Source: Flavobacteriaceae bacterium F08102 (lineage in GTDB: Bacteria > Bacteroidota > Bacteroidia > Flavobacteriales > Flavobacteriaceae). From it: a stretch of 64,000 nucleotides of DNA. Location: contig JALKAY010000008.1 in the NCBI GenBank assembly GCA_023015935.1, forward strand, positions 62,001 through 126,000. Direction: 5' to 3'. Position numbers and translations under genes: made by a program. The notes below the pieces were generated by a model, which was given only the letters and a program-made list of their open reading frames with translations, did not search any database and was not told the DNA's origin. Below are positions 54,993 through 63,979 of this stretch, piece after piece. The first letter of the stretch is position 1. Every line of letters begins with the position of its first letter.

Positions 54993-56468
54993 TTATTTTA
55001 AAAAAGAAATAGAAATTTGTTTATCCTGTAATACTTCATTTTCTTGGGCTAAATCAAAGGCCGTTTCTTCAAACTCTGTACGAACTGATTTATCAGCTCC
55101 AAGTTTGATTAAATGTTTTAACAAAACATCGTCCTTGGCTTCCATAGCTGCTTTGTGTAAAGGGGTTAAGCCTTCCTGGTTTTTCTCATTAATTGAGCTA
55201 CATAATTCTGCAACGCGATTAAGAAGATTTAGATTGTTCTTTGAAACAGCTAAATGGAATAAGGTATTCCCATTTGCTTGTTTTTCTGTCATACGTACTC
55301 CGTGTTCGCTTAGGATACGAATCTTTTCTTCAAATTCATTTGCTTTAGCTTCACTATAGGATGCAATAAGGTATGCGGCTAGCGAATTCCCCGCTGCATC
55401 CAATTGCTGGACATTGCCGCCTTGTTGTAATAAAAATTCGACTACCGCTGGCGATTGATATTGGATAGCCAAAGCCAGTGGAGATACGCCTTTTTTATTA
55501 AGTACATTGATGTTTTTAACCTCCGGTAATACCGCCTTTATAATTTCTAAGGTATTTCCTTTGACCAGCGAATGAAAAGGTGTATTGCCTTCTTCATCTT
55601 GACTATTGATAGAAACCCCCTCCTTAAGGAGGAATTGAATCAAGGCTAAATCACCATTTTCAGCAACGAGATGTAAGGCATTCTGTTTTGCATTATTTTT
55701 AACATCTAAGGCTAACCCTAAGCGCTTCAAATACGTGTATATATCAAGGTTAGGCTTACTAGTTCGCGATTTCTTACTCGCAAAAATTACCGCCATTTCC
55801 TCTGGAGTAATTCCCTTTGCTAAAAATGCTTCTAATATTTCAACCTTTCTCGAAGTAGCCGCATACGCAAAAACACCATTTCCTTCGGCATCTTTATCCT
55901 TTAAACTAAGTCCATGAGAAATAAAATAGGGGAGTACATCAAAATTAGTGTCATGAGGAGCAGCTAATAATAAGGCATTAGCTCCTTTAGGAGTTAGATC
56001 CTTTTGTAAACTAGCACCATGTGAAATACATAGATCATAAACTTCCGTATTCTTTTGTCCTGTTGATGCGGCAAAATTCAACACCGTATACCCTTTATCA
56101 TCCTTAAGATTCATGCTGCCCCCCTTCTCTATTAACAGCTTCATCAAGGGGATATTGCCTTTATAAGCTGCCCAAAAGACATAGGTTCTACCATCATGGG
56201 TTAATTTATTTACATCATTTCCATCGTGACTCAATACGTATGCTAAGGTCTCCAAAGGCGCATTTTCTAGAATTGCATACACCATTGGATCAAAACTATT
56301 TGCATTTAATTCACTTAAATCATGCTTGGCATTTAATCCTTTTTTGACCTCCTCAATACTGGTGTTTGGATTCCAAAAAGAACGCTCTAAAAAGAGATTG
56401 CTTTCTTGTGCTACCAATGGTGTATAAACACCACTGGCAACCAAGAGGGCAATGATGAAATTTTTCAT
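54993..56468 (-). CDS. Ankyrin-repeat secreted protein
   Basis: A 491-residue protein with a signal peptide (MKNFIIALLVASGVYTPLVAQ). About 12 ankyrin repeats fill most of the mature protein, for example GYTVLNFAASTGQKNTEVYD, AKQNALHLVAENGDLALIQF and GLTPLHKAAMEAKDDVLLKH. Ankyrin domains bind protein partners; here the protein is in the periplasm. It sits 9 bases before the DUF2271 gene and 5 bases after the DUF6607-like gene. Ankyrin proteins in similar heme loci have been linked to catalase or heme protein protection, but this is not shown here. Confidence 0.87.
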   Translation of the reverse strand: MKNFIIALLVASGVYTPLVAQESNLFLERSFWNPNTSIEEVKKGLNAKHDLSELNANSFDPMVYAILENAPLETLAYVLSHDGNDVNKLTHDGRTYVFWAAYKGNIPLMKLLIEKGGSMNLKDDKGYTVLNFAASTGQKNTEVYDLCISHGASLQKDLTPKGANALLLAAPHDTNFDVLPYFISHGLSLKDKDAEGNGVFAYAATSRKVEILEAFLAKGITPEEMAVIFASKKSRTSKPNLDIYTYLKRLGLALDVKNNAKQNALHLVAENGDLALIQFLLKEGVSINSQDEEGNTPFHSLVKGNTLEIIKAVLPEVKNINVLNKKGVSPLALAIQYQSPAVVEFLLQQGGNVQQLDAAGNSLAAYLIASYSEAKANEFEEKIRILSEHGVRMTEKQANGNTLFHLAVSKNNLNLLNRVAELCSSINEKNQEGLTPLHKAAMEAKDDVLLKHLIKLGADKSVRTEFEETAFDLAQENEVLQDKQISISFLK

Positions 56469-56473
56469 AACAT

Positions 56474-57376
56474 CTAACGTAAAAAAGATTCTATAATAGT
56501 TGAAACAGCTTCATTACTCGTATTTTGAATGTCGGTAGGAAGGTATTTAAAAAGCGGTTTGTTGTCTACTTTTTCGGCTAAATTTAAATCAACATGACGT
56601 CTAAATACCTCCTCCCATTTAGCTCGTACAACAGCCCACTTCTCACTGTTTTTTTCCCAATATTCATGTGCTGCTTTACCTTTTTCATCAGCAACCCGGG
56701 TATAAATATTAGTTCCCTTTTCTCTTGCTAAAACCAAATCCTTTTGTCCGAGTTTTCTAACAACTTTATCATTGTCTTGATCGTGAATCCAACCATCTTC
56801 GGTGATTTCGTGTTTATTCGTTCGCAACAATATATTGTAATCATTTCGTTGTGTGTATTCTCGACGTGCAAGTGGGGCTGGCGTGGTGTTTTCCCATCTA
56901 CTTTTTCCGTCTACATGTACCCAAGTAGCACTTCCTTCATAACGAGGACTATCATCTATTTGATATACTTTTTGGGTCCACTGCCCTCGAACTTCCTCCT
57001 TCGGAAGTGATTTATAGGACCATTTATTATCCCCCTCATATATATAAAAATCCGTATTTTCATATAACCAATCTTGGCGCCAGTGTTTAATCACTTGTTG
57101 TGCATTTGGGGGACCAACAATTAACAAATGTTGCAAAACAATTTTGTCTTCTTCATCTACTAAAACTTTTACCACTTCAAGTCCCTTATCGTGTTTTACC
57201 TCAGAAGGACGATAATTTTCATCCGTACTATACGAAAAAGTTTCTGCAAAATTAAAACTTACTTCAAAGCATCCTGCCATTTGTAAGATAGCCGCTCGAT
57301 CGAGTTCTTTTTTAGTTTGTGAATTCATAGCGATAGTACACAGTAACATAACTGTGGTTAACATTGATTTTTTCAT
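56474..57376 (-). CDS. DUF6607-like secreted protein
   Basis: A 300-residue protein with a signal peptide (MKKSMLTTVMLLCTIAMNSQ). The mature part has a lipocalin-like look with repeated aromatic strands: MAGCFEVSFNFAETFSYS, VIKHWRQDWLYENTDFYIYE, TQKVYQIDDSPRYEGSATWV and REYTQRNDYNILLRTNKHEI. This matches my memory of the DUF6607 family, which is common in Bacteroidota; assignment is from pattern only. It is the first gene of the minus-strand heme-locus operon, with a -7 element TAGATTTG (57407-57414) upstream. Function unknown; heme or siderophore binding is a possibility. Confidence 0.7.
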   Translation of the reverse strand: MKKSMLTTVMLLCTIAMNSQTKKELDRAAILQMAGCFEVSFNFAETFSYSTDENYRPSEVKHDKGLEVVKVLVDEEDKIVLQHLLIVGPPNAQQVIKHWRQDWLYENTDFYIYEGDNKWSYKSLPKEEVRGQWTQKVYQIDDSPRYEGSATWVHVDGKSRWENTTPAPLARREYTQRNDYNILLRTNKHEITEDGWIHDQDNDKVVRKLGQKDLVLAREKGTNIYTRVADEKGKAAHEYWEKNSEKWAVVRAKWEEVFRRHVDLNLAEKVDNKPLFKYLPTDIQNTSNEAVSTIIESFLR

Positions 57377-57406
57377 TATTTAGAATGATTATAATTAATT
57401 GACGGG

Positions 57407-57414
57407 CAAATCTA
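57407..57414 (-). promoter_or_regulatory. Possible -7 promoter element upstream of DUF6607-like gene
   Basis: On the minus strand TAGATTTG matches TAnnTTTG, 31 bases before the start. A -33 TTG at the normal distance was not seen, so this is a weak call. Confidence 0.4.
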
Positions 57415-57628
57415 TTAAGAATTAATCTAAATAAAAATTAAAAAACAGAGAAATTTCGATTTTTTATGGGAAAATTTTTCTAGAAAATTGACAGGGAACT
57501 ATACGTGGTTATTACAGACGATTTAACAAACAATGAAGGTGGATGAATGCTCCTCATTACAGATTCTATAAGAGTAAATTAGCTTATTAGACAGCCGTAT
57601 TCACCTTACCGATACAAAAAAGAATGGC

Positions 57629-58513
57629 TTAACTCATAACACTCATTACATACTGCTTTGGGGTAGTACCAAATTTCTTTTTAAATGCAGCGATAAAATG
57701 ACTTGCTGTACTATACCCAACTTGGAGACTAATTTCAGAGACATTTTGATTTTCTTCCAACAATAATTTACGCGCGTATTCTAGTTTATAGTCGAGCAAA
57801 AAATTAAAAACACTGTCTCCATAAATATGCTTAAAGCCCTCTTTCAATTTGGCAAGACTCAATCCAACCTGATCAGCTAATTCTTGTAATCCTGGTGGCT
57901 CTGCTAAATTTTCAATCACAATTTTTTTAGCTAACCTAATTTTTTCAACATTCTTTTCATTGTTTAAAAAAGGACAGTGTTGCCCTTGATCATCGGTTTG
58001 ATTAAAATATAAGCTCAACAATTCATATACCTTAGCACGCGTATACAATACTTCTAATGAAGTGTGCATTTGCTCGTTATACATTTGATTTAAGACCACA
58101 AGTTCATTTGGACTCAATGCCTTATCTGCATAGTACTTATTATTCTTATTTTCTTCTGAAAGAAAAGGTAACAACCCCGAAACCTGTGTGAAAAAAGAGT
58201 GAAATATTTCTATCCCTACAATTAAGGTAATAAACTTTGAATGCGCTCCGAGGGTTAAATCCATCGGTAAATGTTGATTAGGATTGTAGAGCAACAACGA
58301 TTTTTCTGGACTAACATCAATTCCATAATGCGGTCCAAATTGTAACCTCGCAGAACCTTCTAAACAAAAGTGAAATTGAATAAAGGAACTTGTTATTTCT
58401 TTTTTATAAGAGAAACTAGTATTCTTTAGGTTGGATATTTTTAGGACTTTAAAATTTGTTTCTATCCCAATTTCGACAACCCCTTGACCGTTATTATTTT
58501 CTACATCAGACAT
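57629..58513 (-). CDS. AraC-family transcriptional regulator
   Basis: A 294-residue regulator. The C-terminal AraC domain has two helix-turn-helix units (GLQELADQVGLSLAKLKEGF and NVSEISLQVGYSTASHFIAA) and ends FKKKFGTTPKQYV. The N-terminal sensor part resembles that of PchR-type regulators of iron acquisition (FIQFHFCLEGSARLQFGPHY). It is divergent from the heme receptor gene by 155 bases and lies upstream of the PepSY set, so it probably regulates the locus in response to iron or heme. Confidence 0.9.
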   Translation of the reverse strand: MSDVENNNGQGVVEIGIETNFKVLKISNLKNTSFSYKKEITSSFIQFHFCLEGSARLQFGPHYGIDVSPEKSLLLYNPNQHLPMDLTLGAHSKFITLIVGIEIFHSFFTQVSGLLPFLSEENKNNKYYADKALSPNELVVLNQMYNEQMHTSLEVLYTRAKVYELLSLYFNQTDDQGQHCPFLNNEKNVEKIRLAKKIVIENLAEPPGLQELADQVGLSLAKLKEGFKHIYGDSVFNFLLDYKLEYARKLLLEENQNVSEISLQVGYSTASHFIAAFKKKFGTTPKQYVMSVMS

Positions 58514-58626
58514 AATTATAGGTATACATGAATTAACAGACCTTCTTTAACATCGTATAAATATAGAGTTTTCAAAAAATAAAATAAAACTCCTCAGCGA
58601 CACTAATAATTCTTTAAGCGTTATTT

Positions 58627-58652
58627 TTTGTTTAAAACACAGTCTATATTTG
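58627..58652 (+). promoter_or_regulatory. Probable promoter of the heme receptor gene
   Basis: TATATTTG (58645-58652) is a perfect TAnnTTTG -7 element 16 bases before the start. TTTG at 58627-58630 lies only 14 bases upstream of it, shorter than usual, so the -33 part is uncertain and an activator such as the divergent AraC protein may be needed. Confidence 0.5.
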
Positions 58653-58668
58653 CGCAAAAATATCGAGA

Positions 58669-60747
58669 ATGATTATAAATAGAAACATATTTGTCATTTA
58701 TTTTTTCCTGTTCTTTTCTGTTTACAGTCAAGCTCAGCATTCTTCAAGTCAAGACACAATACTACCCGTTCATTTAGAGGAAGTTATGGTAACTGCTACC
58801 AAGAGTGTTCGTCAACTTTCTGCCTTACCACTCCCAGTACAACTAATTTCTAAAAGAGAGATTCAAGGTATAAACGCAATTAGAATGACTGATTTATTGA
58901 ATGAAACCACTGGACTCACTACGGTTTCTGACTTTGGTGGCGGTCAAGGAATTCAAATGCAAGGTTTAGATGCTCAGCACACCCTTATTTTAATAGACGG
59001 GTTACCGTTAATTGGACGTGCAGCGGGGACTTTTGACCTCAATCGGCTAGCGGTTGGTAATATTGAACAAGTAGAAATAGTCAAAGGTGCTTCTTCAAGT
59101 CTTTATGGTAGTGAAGCCTTGGCGGGCGTTATTAATCTCATAAGTAAGAAGAGTGAAATTGGGTTTCACGGAAATATTGGTTATCGCCTTGCTACATTTA
59201 ATACACAAGACGCTCAAGCAAATATCTCGTATGCAACGAAAAAATTTGACATCTCTGTTTTTGCAAATCGCTTGTCAAGTGATGGGTATGATTTAAAAAA
59301 TGATCCAGAAATACCTACCGTCTCACCCTACGAAAACCAAACTTTTTCTACAGCACTCAATTATCAATTAAACAAAAATTCAAAACTTCATCTCACAGGG
59401 CGAGTTTTTGATCAACGTCAAGATTATATCGGATATAATGACCTCGCCGGAGAAACAAACATCGACGAATGGAATGTGTCTGGAAAATTTAAGCATACCT
59501 TTAATAATCAATGGGAAACGTCGGCTGAAGTATACATTACTAGGTACTATAGCACCGAATATTTAAACGAAGAAACTGGGACTAATTTTTCAGAAAGCGA
59601 TTATGATCAACGGCTAATTCGCCCCGAAATTAAACTCGCCTATTCACCCAAAAGAGGACAGTCATTTATAGGAGGGCTCGGATATAATCACGAAACGCTT
59701 CAACGAACAGATTTTTCAAAACAACCTGAATTTAATGCTCCTTATATCTATGCACAATATGACGGAAAACTCTCTGATCGCTTAAACATTATTGCAGGAG
59801 CGCGCTACGACATGCACAGTGAGTATACCTCTCAATTAAGTCCAAAACTCGCATTGCGATACGTCTTATCTAATCTTGTCTCATTGAAAGGCTCTGTAGG
59901 ATACGGATTTAAAGCTCCTGACTTTAGACAACTCTATTTCGATTTCAGTAATGGGATTGTTGGATATACCGTATTAGGATACAATGCTGTTGCTGATGCC
60001 ATAGCGAGATTAAATAACAACGGAGAAATTGCAAATCAAATTATTCCCGTATCCACCTTTAATGAAAATTTAAAGCCCGAAAATTCTATCAGTTACAATA
60101 TAGGTGCTGATTTCAGACTTAACAACAATCTGAAAATTAACCTTAATCTATTTAGGAATAATATTAATCACTTAATTGACACACAAATTATTGCAACGAA
60201 AACAAATGGACAAAGTGTTTTTAGTTACACCAATGTAAACAAAGTATATACCCAGGGGTTTGAGATAAATAGTAACTGGCAAATGAACGAAGCCTTAAAA
60301 ATAAGTGCTGGATATCAACTCTTGTACGCCAAAGACAAAGACGCTGTAAATGCCTTTAAAAATGGAGCTGTATTCGCGCGCGAAAATGCATCTTCTCCTT
60401 CCTTTCAACTACAATCTGATGATTATTTCGGCCTCTATAATCGCTCTAGACACATGGCAAATATCAAATTGTTTTACCAGTATAAACCATGGAAAATTGA
60501 CGGAAATATTCGAACTACCTATCGAAGTACCTACGGTCAATTTGATGGAAATGGAAATGGCTATTTAGATAAATACGACCCCATGGTTGATGGCTATGTC
60601 TTAACGGACATCGCTATAAACAAATCAATATACAAACACTACCGACTCTCAGTTGGAGTAAACAATGTATTCAATTATAAAGACCGTCAACATATAACAA
60701 ATATACCTGGTAGTCTATTTTACACTAAACTTAATATTCAATTTTAA
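58669..60747 (+). CDS. TonB-dependent heme receptor, HmuR-like
   Basis: A 692-residue receptor with a signal peptide (about 1-22), a TonB-box-like and plug segment (HLEEVMVTATKSVRQLSALP; HTLILIDGLPLIGRAAGTFD; SSSLYGSEALAGVINLISKK), and a barrel ending SLFYTKLNIQF. Without an adjacent SusD it is of the siderophore/heme type. The gene 11 bases downstream encodes an HmuY-like heme-binding lipoprotein, so heme is the probable ligand. AraC control from the divergent gene and a promoter -7 element fit iron-responsive expression. Confidence 0.88.
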   Translation: MIINRNIFVIYFFLFFSVYSQAQHSSSQDTILPVHLEEVMVTATKSVRQLSALPLPVQLISKREIQGINAIRMTDLLNETTGLTTVSDFGGGQGIQMQGLDAQHTLILIDGLPLIGRAAGTFDLNRLAVGNIEQVEIVKGASSSLYGSEALAGVINLISKKSEIGFHGNIGYRLATFNTQDAQANISYATKKFDISVFANRLSSDGYDLKNDPEIPTVSPYENQTFSTALNYQLNKNSKLHLTGRVFDQRQDYIGYNDLAGETNIDEWNVSGKFKHTFNNQWETSAEVYITRYYSTEYLNEETGTNFSESDYDQRLIRPEIKLAYSPKRGQSFIGGLGYNHETLQRTDFSKQPEFNAPYIYAQYDGKLSDRLNIIAGARYDMHSEYTSQLSPKLALRYVLSNLVSLKGSVGYGFKAPDFRQLYFDFSNGIVGYTVLGYNAVADAIARLNNNGEIANQIIPVSTFNENLKPENSISYNIGADFRLNNNLKINLNLFRNNINHLIDTQIIATKTNGQSVFSYTNVNKVYTQGFEINSNWQMNEALKISAGYQLLYAKDKDAVNAFKNGAVFARENASSPSFQLQSDDYFGLYNRSRHMANIKLFYQYKPWKIDGNIRTTYRSTYGQFDGNGNGYLDKYDPMVDGYVLTDIAINKSIYKHYRLSVGVNNVFNYKDRQHITNIPGSLFYTKLNIQF

Positions 60748-60757
60748 ATACATTTAC

Positions 60758-61381
60758 ATGAAATCTTTTAAATTTTTATACCTCTTTGCATTCATCTTTT
60801 TAGCATCTTGTTCATCTGATGATGATGCACCAAAATTAACCATTGAAGCAAATTTAGTTTCTAATTTACATGCCCCACAAGAAGGTGGTAGAGGAACACC
60901 TGTTTCTGGAGCTTTTACAAAGTTCTCGTTTGCAACCGGTTCAATTACGACCGATGATATCAATTGGGATATCGCATTTAGAGGAACTACCATAATTGTA
61001 AATGGTGGCGAAAGTTTAGGAACCATTGACGAACCTGCTCGTACGGGTAATGCTTCAATTTATATTGCATCAGGCTCTATGGCAACGGTAAAAACAGTTG
61101 ATGAAAGCCAATTAATTCAAGATAGCAAAACCAGCTATGCAATCAAACCAGGAAGTGATAACGGATGGTATAATTACGCAGGAGACCCAACCCATGTAAT
61201 CAGCCCTATCCCCGGAAAAATCTTGGTAATTAAAACAACTGCAGGCACCTATGCAAAAGTGGAAATATTAAGCTATTACAAAGATGCTCCAGCCAATCCT
61301 GATGCATTTACGGATCCAGATTCATACTATACCTTTAATTATGTTTATCAACCTAATGTTGGAGTAAAAACCTTTGAATAA
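60758..61381 (+). CDS. HmuY-family heme-binding lipoprotein
   Basis: A 207-residue lipoprotein (lipobox FLASCSSD, Cys18) with HmuY landmarks NWDIAFRGTTIIVNGG and GKILVIKTTAGTYAKVEILS followed by YYKDAP. HmuY proteins lift heme from host or environmental hemoproteins and hand it to the TonB receptor. In Porphyromonas HmuY two His bind the heme; related proteins use Met. Here Met108 and His146 lie in the corresponding loops at similar distance (38 against 32), so a mixed Met/His or other pair is possible; this is a by-eye inference. Confidence 0.88.
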   Translation: MKSFKFLYLFAFIFLASCSSDDDAPKLTIEANLVSNLHAPQEGGRGTPVSGAFTKFSFATGSITTDDINWDIAFRGTTIIVNGGESLGTIDEPARTGNASIYIASGSMATVKTVDESQLIQDSKTSYAIKPGSDNGWYNYAGDPTHVISPIPGKILVIKTTAGTYAKVEILSYYKDAPANPDAFTDPDSYYTFNYVYQPNVGVKTFE

Positions 61382-61405
61382 ACCACTAACATTTATTTTT
61401 ACTAT

Positions 61406-61445
61406 AAAGGCGAAAGAATCACGGTCATGATTCTTTCGCCTTTTT
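61406..61445. terminator. Strong bidirectional terminator after the HmuY-like gene
   Basis: A perfect 16-bp stem (AAAGGCGAAAGAATCA / TGATTCTTTCGCCTTT) with a 6-base loop, then T-rich sequence. It lies 24 bases after the stop and before the convergent gene ending at 61508. Confidence 0.88.
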
Positions 61446-61507
61446 AAATGATTCCTCTTTCATCACGTTTTTTTGTTCCAACTAAATATGGTCCTGTGAC
61501 CACCCTG

Positions 61508-61933
61508 TTAATTTCTTTTATTTCTGAAATCATTTTTCATAATCTCCTGATCAATAACCCCTCCCCTTACTCTAAGTAAATGGCGTAAACGCTGCTTTTG
61601 ACGCTCAGTTAAAGTAGCCCGAAAATCATCAGTCCTCCTTTGTAAAGCTTCTTTATTCTTAGCTAAAATCAACTTTTGTCGCTTCGTTAATGAAGCCAAA
61701 ATTGCTTCCCTTTTTTCCCTTGGGGACAAGCGATTATTCCGCAAAATATTCCATTGTGGCTTCGTCAAAGAAGCTTTAAACAAAGCTCTATTTTCCTTAA
61801 GCTGATCCTTTTGAGCTTGTAACAATTCCTTTTGTTTGGGCGTTAATTTCAATTGCTCCTCTTGCGCGTACCCAGAAAACAATCCGAAAACCATCAGGAA
61901 AATTATAGACAAGTACGTTATTTTTGTTTTCAT
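61508..61933 (-). CDS. CpxP/Spy-like periplasmic protein
   Basis: A 141-residue protein; the start is ATG 61933 (MKTKITYLSIIFLMVFGLFS), giving a clean signal peptide ending at GYAQ. The mature part is almost wholly helical, with repeated LTxxQ-type motifs (KLTPKQKELL, SLTKPQWNIL, SLTKRQKLIL, TLTERQKQRL) like CpxP/Spy envelope-stress proteins. It follows an ECF sigma/anti-sigma pair on the same strand, so it may be part of that envelope stress response. It is very rich in Lys and Arg. Confidence 0.78.
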   Translation of the reverse strand: MKTKITYLSIIFLMVFGLFSGYAQEEQLKLTPKQKELLQAQKDQLKENRALFKASLTKPQWNILRNNRLSPREKREAILASLTKRQKLILAKNKEALQRRTDDFRATLTERQKQRLRHLLRVRGGVIDQEIMKNDFRNKRN

Positions 61934-61976
61934 TTCGCGTTCTTTATACGGTTTAGAAAAATTATTCAGTTTTATA

Positions 61977-62561
61977 TTATTCAAAGTTTTGAGATTCACT
62001 AGGTTCTATGTCCTCTAGCGTTATTTCATTTAAAAAATCCTCAACATCACTATCTGATAAAAATAAGGATTCAAGCGTTTCATCATTGGGGTCAATTATT
62101 GGGATGGCACTTTCTAAAACCATATTTTCTAGTAAATAATCATCAATGATTGCATCAAATTTAGCATCTTCTATAAATAATGAACTTAAAAGCATTTTAG
62201 ACGCATCACTTTCATTAACTAATGATTTAGCAAGTTGATCTTGAATTAACTGTCCTTTGCTGTACGTAAATATTCCTACGCTTAGTGCAATCAAAATCGC
62301 GATGGAAGCTGCGATAGTTAGCAACCATTTTTTATCAAAGGTAGACTCCTTACGCGCTTGTAATTTAGCATGGATCGCATTTTTATTATGTTCAAAATAA
62401 TCCTCTGGAATCTCAAAACCCAATGATGTTTTATGTTTTTGCTCAGACTCATCTGCATATAACCTTGCCTGAAGCTGCTTTTGCATTTCAGCGAAATAGT
62501 TCACTGGATGCGTTAACCCAAGTTGTTCTTTATGAAGCTCTTTTTTATCTGAAGTATTCAT
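61977..62561 (-). CDS. Probable anti-sigma factor
   Basis: A 194-residue protein. The cytoplasmic N-terminal 105 residues hold FEIPEDYFEHNKNAIHAKLQ, a motif common in Bacteroidota anti-sigma proteins; one membrane helix (WLLTIAASIAILIALSVGIF) lies near 104-125, followed by an acidic periplasmic tail (DDETLESLFLSDSDVEDFL). It starts 2 bases after the sigma-factor stop. It probably holds the sigma factor at the membrane until an envelope signal appears. Confidence 0.78.
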   Translation of the reverse strand: MNTSDKKELHKEQLGLTHPVNYFAEMQKQLQARLYADESEQKHKTSLGFEIPEDYFEHNKNAIHAKLQARKESTFDKKWLLTIAASIAILIALSVGIFTYSKGQLIQDQLAKSLVNESDASKMLLSSLFIEDAKFDAIIDDYLLENMVLESAIPIIDPNDETLESLFLSDSDVEDFLNEITLEDIEPSESQNFE

Positions 62562-62563
62562 AT

Positions 62564-63151
62564 CTACATCAATTGATTTACAAGAAAACGTTCCACTTTT
62601 TTTATCGCGATATAATAAGAAGCCTTTAGAGCACCTTCACTAGTTCCTAAGATCTCAGAAATTTCTCTAAATTTTAAATCATCAAAATATTTCATTTGAA
62701 AAACTTCTCGTTGTTTTTTGGGTAAAGTGAGTAGGGCTTTGTGTAATTTTAATTGAATTTCACTTCCCACAAAATGTACATCCTCTTCCAATCGATCTAA
62801 CAAAACCTGATTAATTTCGGACGAACTCAGCATTTTCTTCGTATTCCTTTTATTTAACACATTAATTGACTCCCTATACGCAATCGTATACATCCAAGTT
62901 CGCAATTTACAATCACCACGAAAACGATCAATATTTTTAAATACTTTAATAAAGGTATTCTGCAAAACATCATCTGCATCTTCATGAATCAATACAATTT
63001 TACGTATATACCAGTACAGCTCTTTCTGGTATCTGTTCAATAAGGTTTTGAAAGCCATTTCTTTGGTTGCTTCATTACGCAACTCATCAAGTAAAGCTTG
63101 ATCTGTTAAGTTCTCGGTAGGCTCCTTATCTTTCTGATACGCTAAATGCAT
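62564..63151 (-). CDS. RNA polymerase ECF sigma-70 factor
   Basis: A 195-residue sigma factor: region 2 has IVLIHEDADDVLQNTFIKVF and DCKLRTWMYTIAYRES; region 4 has LTLPKKQREVFQMKYFDDL and the helix-turn-helix REISEILGTSEGALKASYYI. It heads a three-gene unit with the anti-sigma and CpxP-like genes. This class in Bacteroidota often senses envelope or protein-folding stress. It differs in sequence from the sigma factor at 21504. Confidence 0.93.
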   Translation of the reverse strand: MHLAYQKDKEPTENLTDQALLDELRNEATKEMAFKTLLNRYQKELYWYIRKIVLIHEDADDVLQNTFIKVFKNIDRFRGDCKLRTWMYTIAYRESINVLNKRNTKKMLSSSEINQVLLDRLEEDVHFVGSEIQLKLHKALLTLPKKQREVFQMKYFDDLKFREISEILGTSEGALKASYYIAIKKVERFLVNQLM

Positions 63152-63259
63152 TTGACTTTTTTTAATCCTTTTAAGAAATTCGTAAATACGCTATTCTTAG
63201 ACTATCAGTATTCCAAAAAGATTAATGATGGTCAAAAAAATATAGAAAACCGCTTAATT

Positions 63260-63979
63260 TTAAAACAATCGCTCTTGCTTTGTATAGATCACCTCGTTTA
63301 AAATAGACGCTCTATTCGACATTTTTTTTGCATTTAACACATCCGTATGTACAGACCTTGCCAATAAGTCATCTACCCCATCATATGCAGATAGTGCATT
63401 TTTGAATTGCGCCTCTGTGCCCAAATTAAAATAATAGGAACTATCTTGCGGGTGCACCATGATTGGCATTCGTTTACCCACATTGTGAATAAGGGCTAGT
63501 TGCTCATTTGCTTTCGTCGTTAATATTGAACATGTTTTATGTCCAGCTTGCAATGTATAATATCCGAGTAACCCAAACAAAGCGTAGTTTGGTCTATACA
63601 ATAAGTAAGGAATGTGTTGATTTGCCCCTTTATGTGGTTCATAGAATCCGCTGACAATAACCAAACACTTGTGGTGTAAAACTGCTTCAGTTTTCCATTT
63701 TGCCGCCTTTATACTAAACAAACTATCATCTCGTGTATTTAACACCGATCCTCCTTTTTGTTTCCAATAGGTTTTGAGATCATCACAGTACGGAGGAGCA
63801 ACAGACCACGTAGCGAGTTCTACTTCATGTGGATTATCCTCAGTAATTATCATAACCGTACCCCGATCAAACCCATTTAAATGATAATACGCAGGTACCA
63901 AATCAAAACGCAAATCGACATGAAACGTCTGTTGAATTTTCTTTTTATCACGTTCTGTTTGTTTAATATGATAACACAT
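63260..63979 (-). CDS. SOS-response-associated peptidase (YedK/HMCES family)
   Basis: A 239-residue protein. The catalytic Cys2 follows the initiating Met (MCYHIKQTE). NTRDDSLF replaces the usual NARAE-type block, with Asn binding the abasic site; GFYEPHK has the catalytic Glu; and HNVGKRMPIMVHP supplies the C-terminal conserved His/Arg region. Members form a stable thiazolidine crosslink with abasic sites in single-stranded DNA and shield them. It is complete, ending 21 bases before the window edge. The insertion near GANQHIPYLLYRP is typical of the family. Confidence 0.92.
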   Translation of the reverse strand: MCYHIKQTERDKKKIQQTFHVDLRFDLVPAYYHLNGFDRGTVMIITEDNPHEVELATWSVAPPYCDDLKTYWKQKGGSVLNTRDDSLFSIKAAKWKTEAVLHHKCLVIVSGFYEPHKGANQHIPYLLYRPNYALFGLLGYYTLQAGHKTCSILTTKANEQLALIHNVGKRMPIMVHPQDSSYYFNLGTEAQFKNALSAYDGVDDLLARSVHTDVLNAKKMSNRASILNEVIYTKQERLF

